From assembly GCA_949825065.1 (NCBI GenBank), contig OX463838.1, positions 2,334,251 through 2,398,250 of the forward strand: a stretch of 64,000 nt of DNA, given 5' to 3'. Shown here piece after piece: positions 30,230-40,924 of this stretch (its first letter is position 1; each line of letters opens with the position of its first letter). The stretch is from Odontocerum albicorne (Eukaryota; Arthropoda; Insecta; Trichoptera; Odontoceridae). Below the pieces are notes generated by a model, which saw only the letters and a program-made list of their open reading frames with translations, did no database searches and had not been told where the DNA came from. Position numbers and translations under genes: made by a program.

Positions 30230-31600
30230 ACTATTTAATATGCAGAGTTTACAAAAGTTTATTTTAATAAATAAATTTATAATTTGAGAAATATGCTTTA
30301 AATACATATTCACCTTTTACCCAACGCTCCTCTCTACGTTGGAGGTTGACTATCACCATGACAATTTAAGCTTTGTTTGCTGCAACTTTAACCCTTGCCG
30401 ATCTGTGAACGGACAAGAGTGACCAAGACGTATATTTTATTTAATTTCTCGAAATATACTGCTTGCAGGGTCTTCATACTTTATGTATTCCTCATCGAAA
30501 CCTCTATGATTTGAATGATGTCATTACGAAATAAAATAATCAATAAATATCAACAGAAATGAATGATAATAAATCGAGAATTGACAAAATGTCAAAACAC
30601 TCCGTATGACACATTCTTTTTTGACAGTTAATATTTTACGAGTACATTCGTTCCACGGATTGGTTACCAGTTTTATCAAACACCTGTGCGTTTAGTTCAT
30701 AGAATAGAAACAAACGTTATTTCGTGCCCCAATTCCAATAGACTTTCTCCACAGGATTAAATTTTGATTTTATGATATGTTTGTCCTATTTTCAAATTTT
30801 GACCTATTTTCAAAGTGTTTATGTTTTCCAAATGGCATATTTTATTGATTTGAATTTCGGGTTTGTTTTTATATTATTATTTTTGAATTTATATATTCAT
30901 TTTATATTTTGTTAATATGTTAATTATTGTCTTAATTCGAATTATATTTTCATTGCCAAAAAATACACGCTATATTTTATTGTATAATTTTATGTGTATC
31001 TGAACGTTGCGCAGACCGAACGACGCAGTGGGAAAATTATATACAGAAATGTCACCTGTCTGTTTCAAGTCTTATTTTATCATTTCTTACACTTATTTTA
31101 TATTATTCGACATTTTATTACAGAATAAAATAATGTTTATAGCTAATTACAAAAAAAAAACTAATAGATTTTGCATAATTTTAATTTAAAACATACATGT
31201 TTACTGTACCCTCAGTGTCCAGCACCGTTACTGGCGTAATTTTTTAGCACAGTAAGGGAAGTGTTAAACAATGTCGTCGTTCTACAGTGGAACTACTGTT
31301 TTACGACGTTAAGTCAGAATTTCTTCTAATTCCTACACTTCGTTTTTCTTGTATCTTCTTTCTCTACAATATGACTTGGTTGATTTCATATTTCTTTACT
31401 CTCATTAAATGCCAAAAGTATTCCAATATTCTCCTTTTAATGCAAGCGAGTATTTCTTGCCTTTTTCACGCATCTGAGGAATTTTTCATTGCACTATTTA
31501 TCAACCCAGGAAATAAAGAAATAAAGGTTTACTGATAGCAAGATAGTCCGTTATATTTGAATTATTTTATTTTTATGATTATGTGCGGCACATTGTAGGG
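30230..31600. other. Unassigned AT-rich sequence
   Basis: Frames up to 82 codons (31287-31535) show no domain. A short stretch near 30330-30350 resembles the end of RTE family A in inverse orientation. No element ends found. Confidence 0.4.
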
Positions 31601-31604
31601 TGAA

Positions 31605-32245
31605 TGTTTTGCGTCTGTCTGGAGGGAAGAAGTATGAGGAGTTTGATTTCGCATGATGTATACATGTGTAATTGAGTGTCACTGTTTGTCAGGTATAAAT
31701 TTATTTTTTCATGCTATATAGTATGTATGTCATATAATATGTCATATAGTATGTCATATAATCAAAAATCGAAAAAAAGCATCGATTTATTTTTTCATGC
31801 TATATGCCCTCAGTGAGATACAGGCAAAAACCTAGTTTACTGGGAACACGACAAATGAAAGGCAACAAACCCAGATCCATTAAAATTGTGTGTCCGTATT
31901 AACGTGTTCCTCGCGGGAAGCACAAATGCCTGTGATCTGATCTGTAGCATTCCTTTGTGTATTTTACGTAATGTTTAGTTTATCTCCTTTATTTAATGAG
32001 TCTCCTTAAGAGTAATGACTATTATTTATTATCAGAAAATTACTTGAATGTCATGTTTACTTGGTGGTGTAATCAAATATCAGTGGTTCTAAACAAAATA
32101 CGCGTTTAAACTTAGAAATTAAAAAACGTCGAAATTGTGCCGCGCACAGGATTCGTTGAATTTGATTTTTAACGCCATGTACAGGTTAAATTACCTGTTG
32201 TTTTTTCACAAATTATGTATATTTCTTGTCATGTGTAAAATAAAT
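31605..32245 (+). repeat. LINE family J4 3' end split by piggyBac-like element
   Basis: GGAGTTTGATTTCGCATGAT .. CACTGTTTGTCAGGT, then TTTACTGGGAACACGACAAA up to GTGTCCGTA, and after the insert ATTACCTGTTGTTTTTTCAC. A local CATATAGTATGTCATATA duplication lies at 31720-31765. Confidence 0.7.
31903..32185. mobile_element. piggyBac-like MITE, short form, with empty site
   Basis: TTAA at 31899-31902 and 32186-32189 flanks ends CGTGTTCCTCGCG and CCTGTACATGGCG (inverted). The family J4 copy at 29800-29830 shows the target without the insert (GTGTCCGAATAAAATTACC). The body is an internally deleted, inverted relative of 9093-9707. No coding capacity. Confidence 0.85.
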
Positions 32246-32690
32246 AAAATATATCTATGCATTCCGAAATCGCACATACATATATCTCAAGATAAATAAC
32301 AGAAAATACAATTAAGAGAGAAACTATCAAAAGGTCTGGTCACATCTCATAAAACATCCTCCTGGTCGAGACACAGCCCACCAATATGAGTATGAGGCGA
32401 GTCTGGCCGCGAAGACATCAGATGTTTTTCAGTTAACACCCGTCTACATGTAGACTGAGATCATTAATATTATTCTGCAGCCCCACATTTCAAATGCTGC
32501 TATTCGTTTTATAGTTGTTTGGAAGAATATCAAAGTCATCCCGCTATAAATAAGTATTGAAAATATGTAAAATCGTACGATGCGCATTATTTACTTAAGG
32601 TTGAAGTCCATACACCCCACCAATATGAGGCGAGTCTGGCCGCGAGGACATCAGATGTTTTTCAGTTAACATCCGTCTACATTTTTTTCA
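32246..32690 (-). repeat. Family J5 tails and an RTE scrap
   Basis: J5 words in inverse orientation at 32246-32455 and again at 32622-32690 (CGAGTCTGGCCGCGAGGACA). Between them 32460-32612 matches 33405-33545, whose - strand reads NRIEAFEMWC, an RTE family A-like C-terminal motif. Confidence 0.5.
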
Positions 32691-32699
32691 TCCACTTTG

Positions 32700-33380
32700 C
32701 ACGGATTTCTCCTGTTACACAAAGAGGGTCTTCTTCTAGCGTTAGCTTATTCGTTAGGAAGAATATCAGCCAGGATTCTTCTCATACTGCTAGGCGGTAC
32801 CGAGAATATTATATATCAACAGTGTCATTCAGTTGGTTCAATATCTCTATACCACGCGTGACTGAGTGTTTAGCCATGATATTCGTACTGTAAGTTGGTA
32901 TGTAGAACAGAGGGTGATTCCTTGCACGGCTATATTTATTGGGTACATATAAACTTAGTGCTTCTAGAATCGCGGGACAGTTAAAGCAACCTTGGAAAAC
33001 CTTTATTAGGAATATCGCAATGGATTCTTGCCTTCTTGTTTCGAGGCTTCTATAGTTACACACCGTGAGAAGTTCGGCATGGTGAGCATATTTTGGGTAA
33101 TCGCCCTTTGTTCTGTACCATAGATATCTGAGAATTTTTTTTTGTATTTGTTCTATATTTTTTTTTATATTTGAGCTGATGAGGAGCCCAAACCGTAGAT
33201 GCATATTCTAATTTGGTTCTAATTAGATAATTATATAAGTTTCGGAGGATATCGGTGCTGTTAAATTCTCTTGATATTCTCATTATAAAACCGAGTAGTT
33301 TGTAACAGTCCGATATCAAACGTGATACATGGTTAACGAACGTGAGTTCGACATCAAAGGTTACGCCCAAATCTTTGAAT
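32700..33380 (-). pseudogene. Jockey-like LINE ORF2 C-terminus (family J2), best copy
   Basis: The - strand reads GVTFDVELTFVNHVSRLISD then FIMRISREFNSTDILRNLYN and LEYASTVWAPHQLKYKK. A shift follows, then ILRYLWYRTKGDYPKYAHHA and ESIAIFLIKVFQGCFNCPAI. The DLG(V)TFD..LTF..H and LEYAS.VW.P motifs mark the RT thumb region of Jockey-class LINEs. One frameshift near 33130 and a truncated 5' end make it inactive. The 12925 copy is a decayed relative. Confidence 0.85.
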
Positions 33381-33404
33381 TCAGAAACTCTTTAGACTGA
33401 GATC

Positions 33405-33545
33405 ATTCACATTGTTCTTCAGCACCACATTTCAAATGCTTCTATTCGGTTTGTAGTAGTTTGGAAGGATATCAAAGTCATCACGCAATAAAGAAGTACT
33501 GAAAATGTGTAAAATCGTACGATGCGCCTTCTTTATTTGAGGTTG
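33405..33545 (-). pseudogene. RTE-like scrap
   Basis: Frame ..FSVLLYCVMTLISFQ.. then NRIEAFEMWC; duplicate of 32460-32612, the two flanking the J2 fragment and a J5 piece. Confidence 0.5.
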
Positions 33546-33594
33546 AAGTCCCTATATATACTGTGAAAATATCATATATATGAAAGAAAGTAAG

Positions 33595-33700
33595 AAAATA
33601 TAAAAGTTTAAGAATATGAAGCAATAAATATAATAGAATATAAAGCAATAAATATAACAGAATATAAAGCAATAAATATAATAGAGCATAAAGCAATCTG
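33595..33700 (+). repeat. AT-rich short tandem repeat
   Basis: Units like AATATAAAGCAATAAATATA recur four times. A long - strand frame here is low-complexity. Confidence 0.7.
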
Positions 33701-34049
33701 AGTTGAATCATTCCAGTTTAAAGAGCTTCTCATTAAAGTGTTTTCCTTCTTAAGTACGCTTTTAATCCGAGAACGCTGTTATAAACTCAAACGATGCATT
33801 AAGCGAGTATTTTCTTTGAGGGGGTATTCTCATTTCATGGGCTGAAAAATCGACGATTTTACAAGATTTTTTTTTAGTGAACGAATTATTTTTTAAATCG
33901 TTGTTTTTTAGACATTTTTATTTATCTTTTAAGAAAATTTTATGATAAAAAAAATATATATTTTTGTTGTTAATTAAGTCGGAAGTAAGGTCCATACATG
34001 GAGGGGGTCCATTATACACGTAATTGTGTACAAGTCGGAAAATTAAAAA

Positions 34050-34095
34050 TTGTTGTACAAGGGGACCTTACATGACACTGGGAAGAAGAAAACCT
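34050..34095 (+). repeat. RTE family A terminal scrap
   Basis: GGGGACCTTACATGACACTG GGAAGAAGAAA is the last ~30 bp of family A. Confidence 0.55.
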
Positions 34096-34169
34096 AACTT
34101 TTGTCAATATTCATGTATGTCTAAGAAATTTGAACAATAAAGTCCTCAAAATATCAAGGGCAGACTCTT

Positions 34170-34440
34170 TTGATATGTGGTGTTGAAGACGATTGCTTGG
34201 TGTTTCATAAACATAACAAAAAAATCTACATAATAGTACTTAACATCAACATGCGGCAACAGTACCACGAGACTCAACAGGACCAACGTGTCTGTGACGT
34301 CTGTGGGAAGGAGTCTGCATCTAGAATCGGGCTGTTCCTTACGGAAGATCACATAATAGGCGTGGAATAGCAGTTCAAGATTTGCGTTGGAATAGCAAAG
34401 CGATCTTCGATTCCGAATCCCAACAACGATGACGACTTTA
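34170..34440 (+). pseudogene. LINE C-terminal zinc-knuckle fragment
   Basis: The frame reads QRVCDVCGKESASRIGLFLT EDH, resembling the C-x2-C..SRIGL..H motif at the end of many non-LTR ORF2 proteins. It ends in a CAACGATGACGAC-rich tail. Short and isolated. Confidence 0.5.
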
Positions 34441-34599
34441 AATCTCAAAGAGGCTATCACCAGTACGTACTCGTCTCACTTTTCAGTTCTTCGGTCACAT
34501 TTCACGCAGAGGACATATAAACACTTATGTTTACTGCCAATGTGGAAGTTCGCAGGAGCAGAGGTAGATCACAAACAGGTGAAGAGTGTTGATATGTGG

Positions 34600-34790
34600 G
34601 TACATTTTGTATTCACTATATTGACAATACTCTGTGTTACAATGCTCTGAATATATTTTGTACAGTATTGTTACAAGTTTGTCTTGCCCTATATAAGAGC
34701 AAACCCTGTATCACTTGTGTCCCGCATTAAATAAACTTAACAAAGAGTGCTACGAGCCTGCCTTTGCTACAAGCTTTACGGACAACGAAA
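34600..34790 (+). promoter_or_regulatory. LTR-like promoter / poly(A) arrangement (weak)
   Basis: TATATAAGAG (34690) is followed about 45 bp later by ATTAAATAAA (34724), with TGTTACA near 34636 and TGCTACA near 34770. This resembles a short LTR, but no duplication or partner LTR was found. Confidence 0.25.
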
Positions 34791-34794
34791 TACC

Positions 34795-35330
34795 GAGAAG
34801 ACTAGAAAAGAATGTGCACGACATACAGCAATTCCTGTTTGGATCACGTTCCTCAGCATTGAGGTCACGACGCAAAAGAAAAATATAATTCAAGCGACAT
34901 AAACATCTCTTTTACGGGTGGTTTGATTTAAGCTCGTACAAACACCATACAGAAATAAATACTCGTATAACGCGCTTTTATATCTGAGAGCTCGCGTTTA
35001 CAAGCTTTACTTTCATGAATTTCTTAAGCTTTTCAGGGTTATTTTTTTATAACTGAGCGTTTTCCATATTTTCGGCGAACTTTACGGCGCATTTTATTTT
35101 ATGAAAATTTTAATTTTCCTTGTAATTTATGTCGTACGCATTTAGAATAATCCTTGTTAAAATTACACATTTTTTTTATCCTGGGGATACATTTTTATAG
35201 ATGGCTGTTTCTTTATTTTTTTAATTTTACATTGAGCTAACACGGTTTGGTAAAAAAAATGTATTTTATGGGCAAATATTTCATTTCATTCCTTAAAATT
35301 CAATCGTAATTAATAATCAAGACAGACATT
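34795..35330. other. Unassigned AT-rich sequence
   Basis: No frames above 60 codons and no element ends. Confidence 0.4.
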
Positions 35331-35339
35331 TTTAAGTAC

Positions 35340-36094
35340 ACAATTTTTCTATTTATGGTATTTATTCAACACTTTCATACAAATATGATACAGGCGGTCG
35401 TCGACTTTCGCACATAATTGGTACTTGAAAATGTGTGCGAATGTTGAATGTTCGAAAGTAGAGGGATGTAAAAAAAAACATTAATCAATAATAATATTTA
35501 TTTATCAATAATATATTAAAAATATTTATTTATCAATATACATAATTAAGTTAACGAGGCGTGTTTAAGTGCTTTCAGGTGTTTTCTTTATAAACTTGTC
35601 AAGAGTTAGTTGAATACCACCTTTCTTTTCTTTTCTTGATAAAGAGTTCTATAACATGCTGTGTCTTTCTCAATCGCCCTACGTACTTGAGATATACGTT
35701 CTCCATCGGGATCACATTCTTTCATGATAGTCAAAAATTTGTTAAGATGCATGAAGGCTTCATTCATATTTTTGATTGTCAAAGTCTTGACGATTTTATC
35801 AGCTTCTTCTTCCACATTTTCGTTGTGTATTTCATTTAACTATTTTTGCTCAGTTAAGTATTCATTTGACAGAGGTACTGAGTGAGATTCAATCAACTCA
35901 TTAACATCTTCGTTGTTAACGTCCAAGTTTAGTTCATTCATTAGGCTAACTATTTCATCTGTAATAATTTCCGGAGTTTCTTCAGAATTTATAAAATCGC
36001 TCATCATTTGTGGGCATAATTGTTTCCAGTAACCTTTCATTGTTGACTCTTTTATTTCAGCCCACGAGTCTCCAATATTGTTTATTGCGTTCAA
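35340..36094 (-). mobile_element. Tigger/pogo element, 3' half
   Basis: Coding C-terminus (next entry) plus a 3' region at 35395-35465 containing ACTTTCGCACATAATTGG and a hairpin CGCACA/TGTGTGCG, typical of terminal zones. The 5' side is cut by a J1 LINE whose tail begins at about 36093. Confidence 0.6.
35606..36094 (-). pseudogene. Tigger/pogo transposase C-terminal region
   Basis: INNIGDSWAEIKESTMKGYW KQLCP marks the helix after the DDE domain in Tigger/CENP-B-type transposases. Acidic DVNNEDVNELIESHSVPLSN follows, then a single TAG. The same frame resumes with NENVEEEADKIVKTLTIKNM and ..DPDGERISQVRRAIEKDTAC YR. Everything N-terminal of this (DNA-binding CENP-B domain and DDD residues) is missing because of the LINE insertion. 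A domesticated gene is unlikely given the stop and truncation. Confidence 0.82.
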
Positions 36095-36300
36095 TATATT
36101 TATTTATTTATTATTTATTTAACACTTTTATTGCAATACAATCTGGCGGGAGTATTGCCAGGCGGCAATCTCTTCCAACCAACCAGACAAAAGTAAATGA
36201 AGCAAGTTACGTGGTCGCATAAATCATACAAATGACTATCCATCCCCACGAAATCCATAAATATATACGTGAGCACATGCCCACGAGCCCCCACAAAGAT
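36093..36300 (-). repeat. LINE J1 3' end inserted in Tigger
   Basis: The TTTA tail and AACACTTTTATTGCAATACA .. CACGAGCCCCCACAAAG of J1, cut at the 40-bp repeat word. A sister copy is at 36719-36920. Confidence 0.8.
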
Positions 36301-36360
36301 TATCACAGTCAGCACATAAAAGTTTATACACACCACTGTTGCTAAGAATGTTAATTCAAG
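36301..36360 (+). repeat. Single copy of the 40-bp unit with flank
   Basis: TTATCACAGTCAGCACATAA and the rest of one 40-bp unit, followed by CTGTTGCTAAGAATGTTAAT. This equals the last unit and right flank of the expanded array at 37241-37304. Confidence 0.9.
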
Positions 36361-36735
36361 TAACTTACGAGTATGTCTGGAGTCGCATCTTGAAAACTTA
36401 CCGATTTCACATTCAGTTCCAAAGCAACTGCACTTCCCAGTAGAGAATTAAGGATCTTACCTGAAAAAATAATTAGACAAAATTATGATATGTTCATGAG
36501 TGATAAAATTGATGTAAATTTTTGGTGAAAATAAATGAAAATAATTTTTTTTTCAATCGGCGTTACTCGACTTCATATAATCACTATGGTCATGATTCAC
36601 TTTACAAATAATACAAATATATTATAGTGTTATATCCCTTTTGAAGAAGGCAGAGTCTACACAAATATTACTTGCCTCATTTACAATAATAAAAATAAAA
36701 GGACAATTTATATAGCGCCGTTTATTTATTTATTT
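36361..36735 (-). repeat. Segmental duplicate block, copy B
   Basis: Matches 9849-10250 with scattered substitutions and small indels (one loses ~10 bp near 36690). Contains candidate exon copy B. Confidence 0.85.
36369..36460 (-). CDS. Candidate internal exon, copy B (gene not recognised)
   Basis: The same 92-nt splice-flanked frame as 9857-9948: acceptor TTATTTTTTCAG, donor GTAAGT, reading KILNSLLGSAVALELNVKSV then SFQDATPDIL. Three replacements and one silent change relative to copy A look neutral. The downstream flank differs: here a 40-bp unit and J1 copies surround it. Confidence 0.4.
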
Positions 36736-36920
36736 TATTTAACCCTTTTATTGCAAATACAATCTGGCTGGCTTATTGCCAGGCGGCAATCTCTTCCAAC
36801 CAACCATACAAAAGTAAATGAAGCAAGTTACGTGGTCGCATAAATCATTCAAATGACTATCCATCCCCACGAAATCCATAAATATATACGTGAGCACATG
36901 CCCACGAACCCCCACAAAGA
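36719..36920 (-). repeat. LINE J1 3' end, sister of 36093
   Basis: Same truncation point (CCCCCACAAAG joined to TTATCACAGTC) as 36093-36300, so one is a duplicate of the other. Confidence 0.85.
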
Positions 36921-37280
36921 TTATCACAGTCAGCACATAAAAGTTTATACACACCAGAAATTATCACAGTCAGCACATAAAAGTTTATACACACCAGAAA
37001 TTATCACAGTCAGCACATAAAAGTTTATACACACCAGAAATTATCACAGTCAGCACATAAAAGTTTATACACACCAGAAATTATCACAGTCAGCACATAA
37101 AAGTTTATACACACCAGAAATTATCACAGTCAGCACATAAAAGTTTATACACACCAGAAATTATCACAGTCAGCACATAAAAGTTTATACACACCAGAAA
37201 TTATCACAGTCAGCACATAAAAGTTTATACACACCAGAAATTATCACAGTCAGCACATAAAAGTTTATACACACCACTGT
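36921..37280 (+). repeat. 40-bp tandem array, 9 units
   Basis: Units TTATCACAGTCAGCACATAA plus AAGTTTATACACACCAGAAA begin every 40 bp from 36921 to 37241. The first eight are essentially identical; the last diverges after ACACACCA. The near-perfect identity implies very recent expansion. Confidence 0.97.
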
Positions 37281-37310
37281 TGCTAAGAATGTTAATTCAA
37301 GTACCCCCTG

Positions 37311-37346
37311 CTGATGTGTCGCAAATGACATGAAACTAGTTGGGTT
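37311..37346 (+). ncRNA. Hammerhead-like motif (one core change)
   Basis: CTGATGT (A to T at the last core base), stem II GTC/GAC with loop GCAAAT, GAAA, stem III ACT/GGT (one U-G pair), then T. It is followed by AAGTGGATTAAATAGTG, the Penelope-type tail seen at 16925 and 3120. Probably a decayed ribozyme. Confidence 0.45.
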
Positions 37347-37349
37347 AAA

Positions 37350-37775
37350 TATATTTTTAAGTGGATTAAATAGTGTTTAATTTTTAATTATTAAAAAAAA
37401 ATTAATTTCCAGTTTTAAGGCTCAAACTTGATAAATATTTATCGTTTTTGATAAGAAAATTATATCGAAAATTTAGTATTATAAGTATCGAAACGGATAG
37501 ACTTAAAAATTAAAACGATTGTCAGATATTAAACAAGAGATTGGATTGATTAAAAAAAATCTGCCAATTCATTGACACGTGTTTTTAACGATTGTAAGAC
37601 TTCTGATATAAAAAAATTCGCTTCCGTCCGGGGTATTGTTTCAAGCCGGATCAATTGACTTTTTCTGTTTGTTGCTTTGTCATAAAATGGTCCAAGAAAA
37701 AAAAAAAACAATCAGACGAGGGTTTTAACTTTGCTATACTATAAAAAAAGTGCTAATTATTATTAATATTATTTT
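37350..37775. other. Unassigned AT-rich sequence
   Basis: No frame or repeat assigned. Confidence 0.35.
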
Positions 37776-37783
37776 TTCATTCA

Positions 37784-37992
37784 ATGCGTAAATGTATTAC
37801 GGAGGAATACCTAAAATCTGAACCCAGTATTTATTATATTTATAGAGATATTAAAGTTTTTAGAAGCCTTGTGTACCAGTTACACATCACAGGACAGGAA
37901 GTGTTAAAAAACCGGGTTTTTACAAGAATCGAAACTGCAATCTTCGGGTTGAAAGACAGGCGTCTTACCAAGAAGGCCACGTTGGTCGTTCG
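37784..37992 (-). repeat. SINE with tRNA-like head and body
   Basis: On -, the head at 37992-37912 has TGGCCTTCTTGGTAAGACG (A box), anticodon loop CTTTCAA (TTC, Glu-like) and AGTTTCGATTC (B box). The body to 37784 matches 5985-6135. Mispairs rule out a working tRNA. Confidence 0.6.
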
Positions 37993-37999
37993 GTACAGG

Positions 38000-38640
38000 T
38001 TATAAAAAAATCAATCGTCCTTACAGTTTAAGGTAGAGCCTTTGACATTTTCCGAGTTGTATCATCTTGTACCACAAATCAAGTTTACACAATTATTGAT
38101 GTTTTCAAACTAGGGTTTATAGTTTTTATCAACAATAAAATATAATTATCTTTAACTTAAAACATTCCATAAAATTTTCATTCACAATTTTTACCAACCA
38201 GAAAAGAAGTTCCACTTTTCATTTTACTCCTGAAGTTCACAAAACTAATTGTTTTATTTATTTTTACACTTGCGAGTTCACAAAATCAATGGGTTTGTTT
38301 AATTTTACACTTGCAGTTCACGAAACCAATGGTTTTATTTAATTTTACTTTTGAAGCTCACGGAATCAACGGTCTCGTTTCATTTAAAACATGAAGTTCA
38401 CAAAACCAATGATTTTTCTTAATTTTATGCTTAAATTTCACGAAAAAATAGGTTTTATAATAAATATTTATTTGGATTAAGATTTTTATAAAAATAAACC
38501 GTTCGTATGTTTATCTAAAACATACAACGAAACATATCCAATTATTTTCAAAATGTTTATTTTAATTAATATTTTTTTCACAGATTCCAAACTTATCACT
38601 TCTTCTTTGAGAAAATCTGCGTACAAGTACTGTTGCCTGA
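38000..38640. other. Diffuse GTTCACAAAA.CAATG.TTT repeats
   Basis: At 38230-38450 a loose ~62-bp pattern (AAGTTCACAAAACCAATG, then TTTTATTTAATTTTAC) recurs about four times with much divergence. Nothing else. Confidence 0.5.
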
Positions 38641-38662
38641 CGAACTCTTTGCTTTCGGGTAC

Positions 38663-38730
38663 CATCGGGAATCGAACCCGAAACCCCCAGTTGGAAGTGT
38701 CCTATGAACTACGCTACGGAGGATTACCGG
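38663..38730 (-). repeat. tRNA-like Pol III unit
   Basis: On -, TAGCGTAGTTCATAGG fits an A box and GGGTTCGATTCCC a B box. The T arm TCGGG-TTCGATT-CCCGA is perfect. The anticodon arm does not form a normal 5-bp stem with a 7-nt loop, so I call it a SINE head or tRNA pseudogene. Confidence 0.5.
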
Positions 38731-38739
38731 TGTCATAAT

Positions 38740-39360
38740 AATATCCAACTTTTTTATCATTTGAGCAGTTTAAACATCAATTGTATGAAATATAGCATTA
38801 TGGCTTGTGGGCATTCAAGTTTTACAACGTCCAATCGTGATTTTAAAATAATGTGCCTACTGAGAGTAAATACGTGTTCAAAAAATTAATGCCCTCAATC
38901 TTTATAAAAAAAGTTAAACCAGATAAGAAACACCTTGGAAAAAGTAGGCACCAAAATATTTAAAAAAACACCTAAGCGATATAAATATGGAACGAACGAT
39001 CGTTGCCCTCAAAAGTGAGGATATAAAGGGGAAAAGGCGGAACATCCTGCATTGTATGGAGTCTTGCAAACATTCCGTGTTCCGACACGGCACAGAGACA
39101 GACGAACAAACGCCCATCAACGACAGACGAGCATACGTCCAAAAACGTCATCAATCAAGCTTTCATATCTCTATCAGTCTTCCGTCAGGGGTTTGCCAAC
39201 TTTATTCAATGGGAAAAATATTATATAATCAATCAAAAGATTCTTGTCTCATATCTTAAGTTTTCTGTGATCTTGTTAGTAAGATGTAGGTCTAAGGTTT
39301 CAAACAAGGTTTATGATATATTTTAAACAAGTGTTATGGGTTTCAAACAAGGGGCATGCA
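38740..39360. other. Unassigned sequence
   Basis: Overlapping frames on both strands at 38914-39259 lack recognisable motifs. Confidence 0.35.
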
Positions 39361-39364
39361 CATG

Positions 39365-39768
39365 ATTGGTTGGAGGAGATAGCCACATGACAGTAGTTCA
39401 ACAAGGTTGTGATATACACAAGGAAAGTGGTATAAGATTTGTTTAATAATAATGGACTCTAATTCTGAGTTAGAACGCTCATTAGGGGAGTTTGCTCTCT
39501 AAATGGTGTTGTATAAAATTGTCCTTTCGATTTTAATTTAATGCAAAAGGTGAAAAGATAATGGATGTGAATATTGAAGAGTTCGTGAATGAAGTTAATG
39601 TGTTACCTCAACGATGATGAACCGCAAGTAACGTGCCTAATTCAGTGATTCTAAACCCAAAGGCCTACTTAATGATTTACAATTTATTTAAAAAAACTTT
39701 AATATAGTCTTTAATATTGTGGGTTTATTGCCAACTAGTTATCTCATTCAACCAACCAGACAATATCG
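39365..39768. repeat. Two SINE/LINE tail scraps
   Basis: TGATTGGTTGGAGGAGATAG at 39364 (+) and the inverse AACTAGTTATCTCATTCAAC CAACCAGAC at 39733 (-) are tails of the shared type. Between them nothing is assignable. Confidence 0.4.
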
Positions 39769-39828
39769 ATTTCTTTAAAAAAATCTGGTAATTAATTCGT
39801 AACATTAGTGCCGACATCTATATTGCTC

Positions 39829-40923
39829 TGCATATAATTTGCTTTGACATTTAGAATTGCTTAGCACATAATTTGCTCTCACATTTATAATTGCTCATCA
39901 TATAATTTTCTCTGACATTTATAATTAATTACTCGGCACATAATTTGCTCTGACATTTATAATTAATTGTTCAGCACAAAATTTGCTCCGACATTTATAA
40001 TTGCTCAGCACATAATTTGCTCTGACATTTACAATTGTTCAGCGCATAATTTGCTCTGACATTTATAATTAATTGCTCAGCACGTAATTTGCTCTGACAT
40101 TTATAATTGTTCAGCACATAATTTGCTCTGACATAATTAATTGCTCGACACATAATTTGCTCTGACATATATAATTAATTGCTCAGCACAAAATTTGCTC
40201 CGACATTTATAATTGCTCAGCACAAAATTTGCTCTGACATTTATAATTGTTCAGCACATAATTTGCTCTGACATTTATAATTAATTGCTCAGCACATAAT
40301 TTGCTCTGACATTTATAATTACTCGGCACATAATTTGCTCTGATATTTATAATTAATTGCTCAGCACAAAATTTGCTCCGACATTTATAATTGCTCAGCA
40401 CATAATTTGCTTTGACATTTATAATTGTTCAGCACATAATTTGCTCTGATATTTATAATTAATTGCTCAGAACATAATTTGCTTTGACATTTATAATTGC
40501 TCGGCACATAATTTGCTCTGACATTTATAATTGTTCAGCACATAATTTGCTCTGACATTTATAATTAATTGCTTAGCACATAATTTGCTCTGACATTTAT
40601 AATTGCTCGGCAACTCATTTGCTCTGACATTTATAATTGCTCTGCATATAATTTGCTCTGACATTTATAATTGCTCAGCACATAATTTGCTCCGACATTT
40701 ATAATTGCTCAGCACATAATTTGCTCTGACATTTATAATTGCTCGGCAACTCATTTGCTCTGACATTTATAATTGCTCAGCACATAATTTGCTCTGACAT
40801 TTATAATTGCTCGGCACATAATTTGCTCTGACATTTATAATTACTCAGCACATAATTTGCTTCGACATTTATAATTGCTCGACACACAATTTGCCTTGAC
40901 ATTTATAATTGCTCTGCACAAAA
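39829..40923 (+). repeat. 34/38-bp minisatellite, ~30 units
   Basis: GCACATAATTTGCTCTGACA TTTATAATTGCTCA units of about 34 bp alternate irregularly with a 38-bp form carrying an extra AATT. Over 1 kb long. Divergence is about 5-10 percent by eye. Confidence 0.95.
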
Positions 40924-40924
40924 T

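Noticed and set aside
34600..34790. Solo LTR
   Set aside because: TATA and AATAAA are present but no TG..CA ends with flanking duplication could be fixed; kept only as a weak regulatory note.
35606..36094. Domesticated Tigger-derived host gene
   Set aside because: An in-frame stop and loss of the N-terminal half to a LINE insertion argue for a dead element.
36921..37280. CRISPR-like regular array
   Set aside because: Units are head-to-tail identical with no variable spacers, and the context is eukaryotic.
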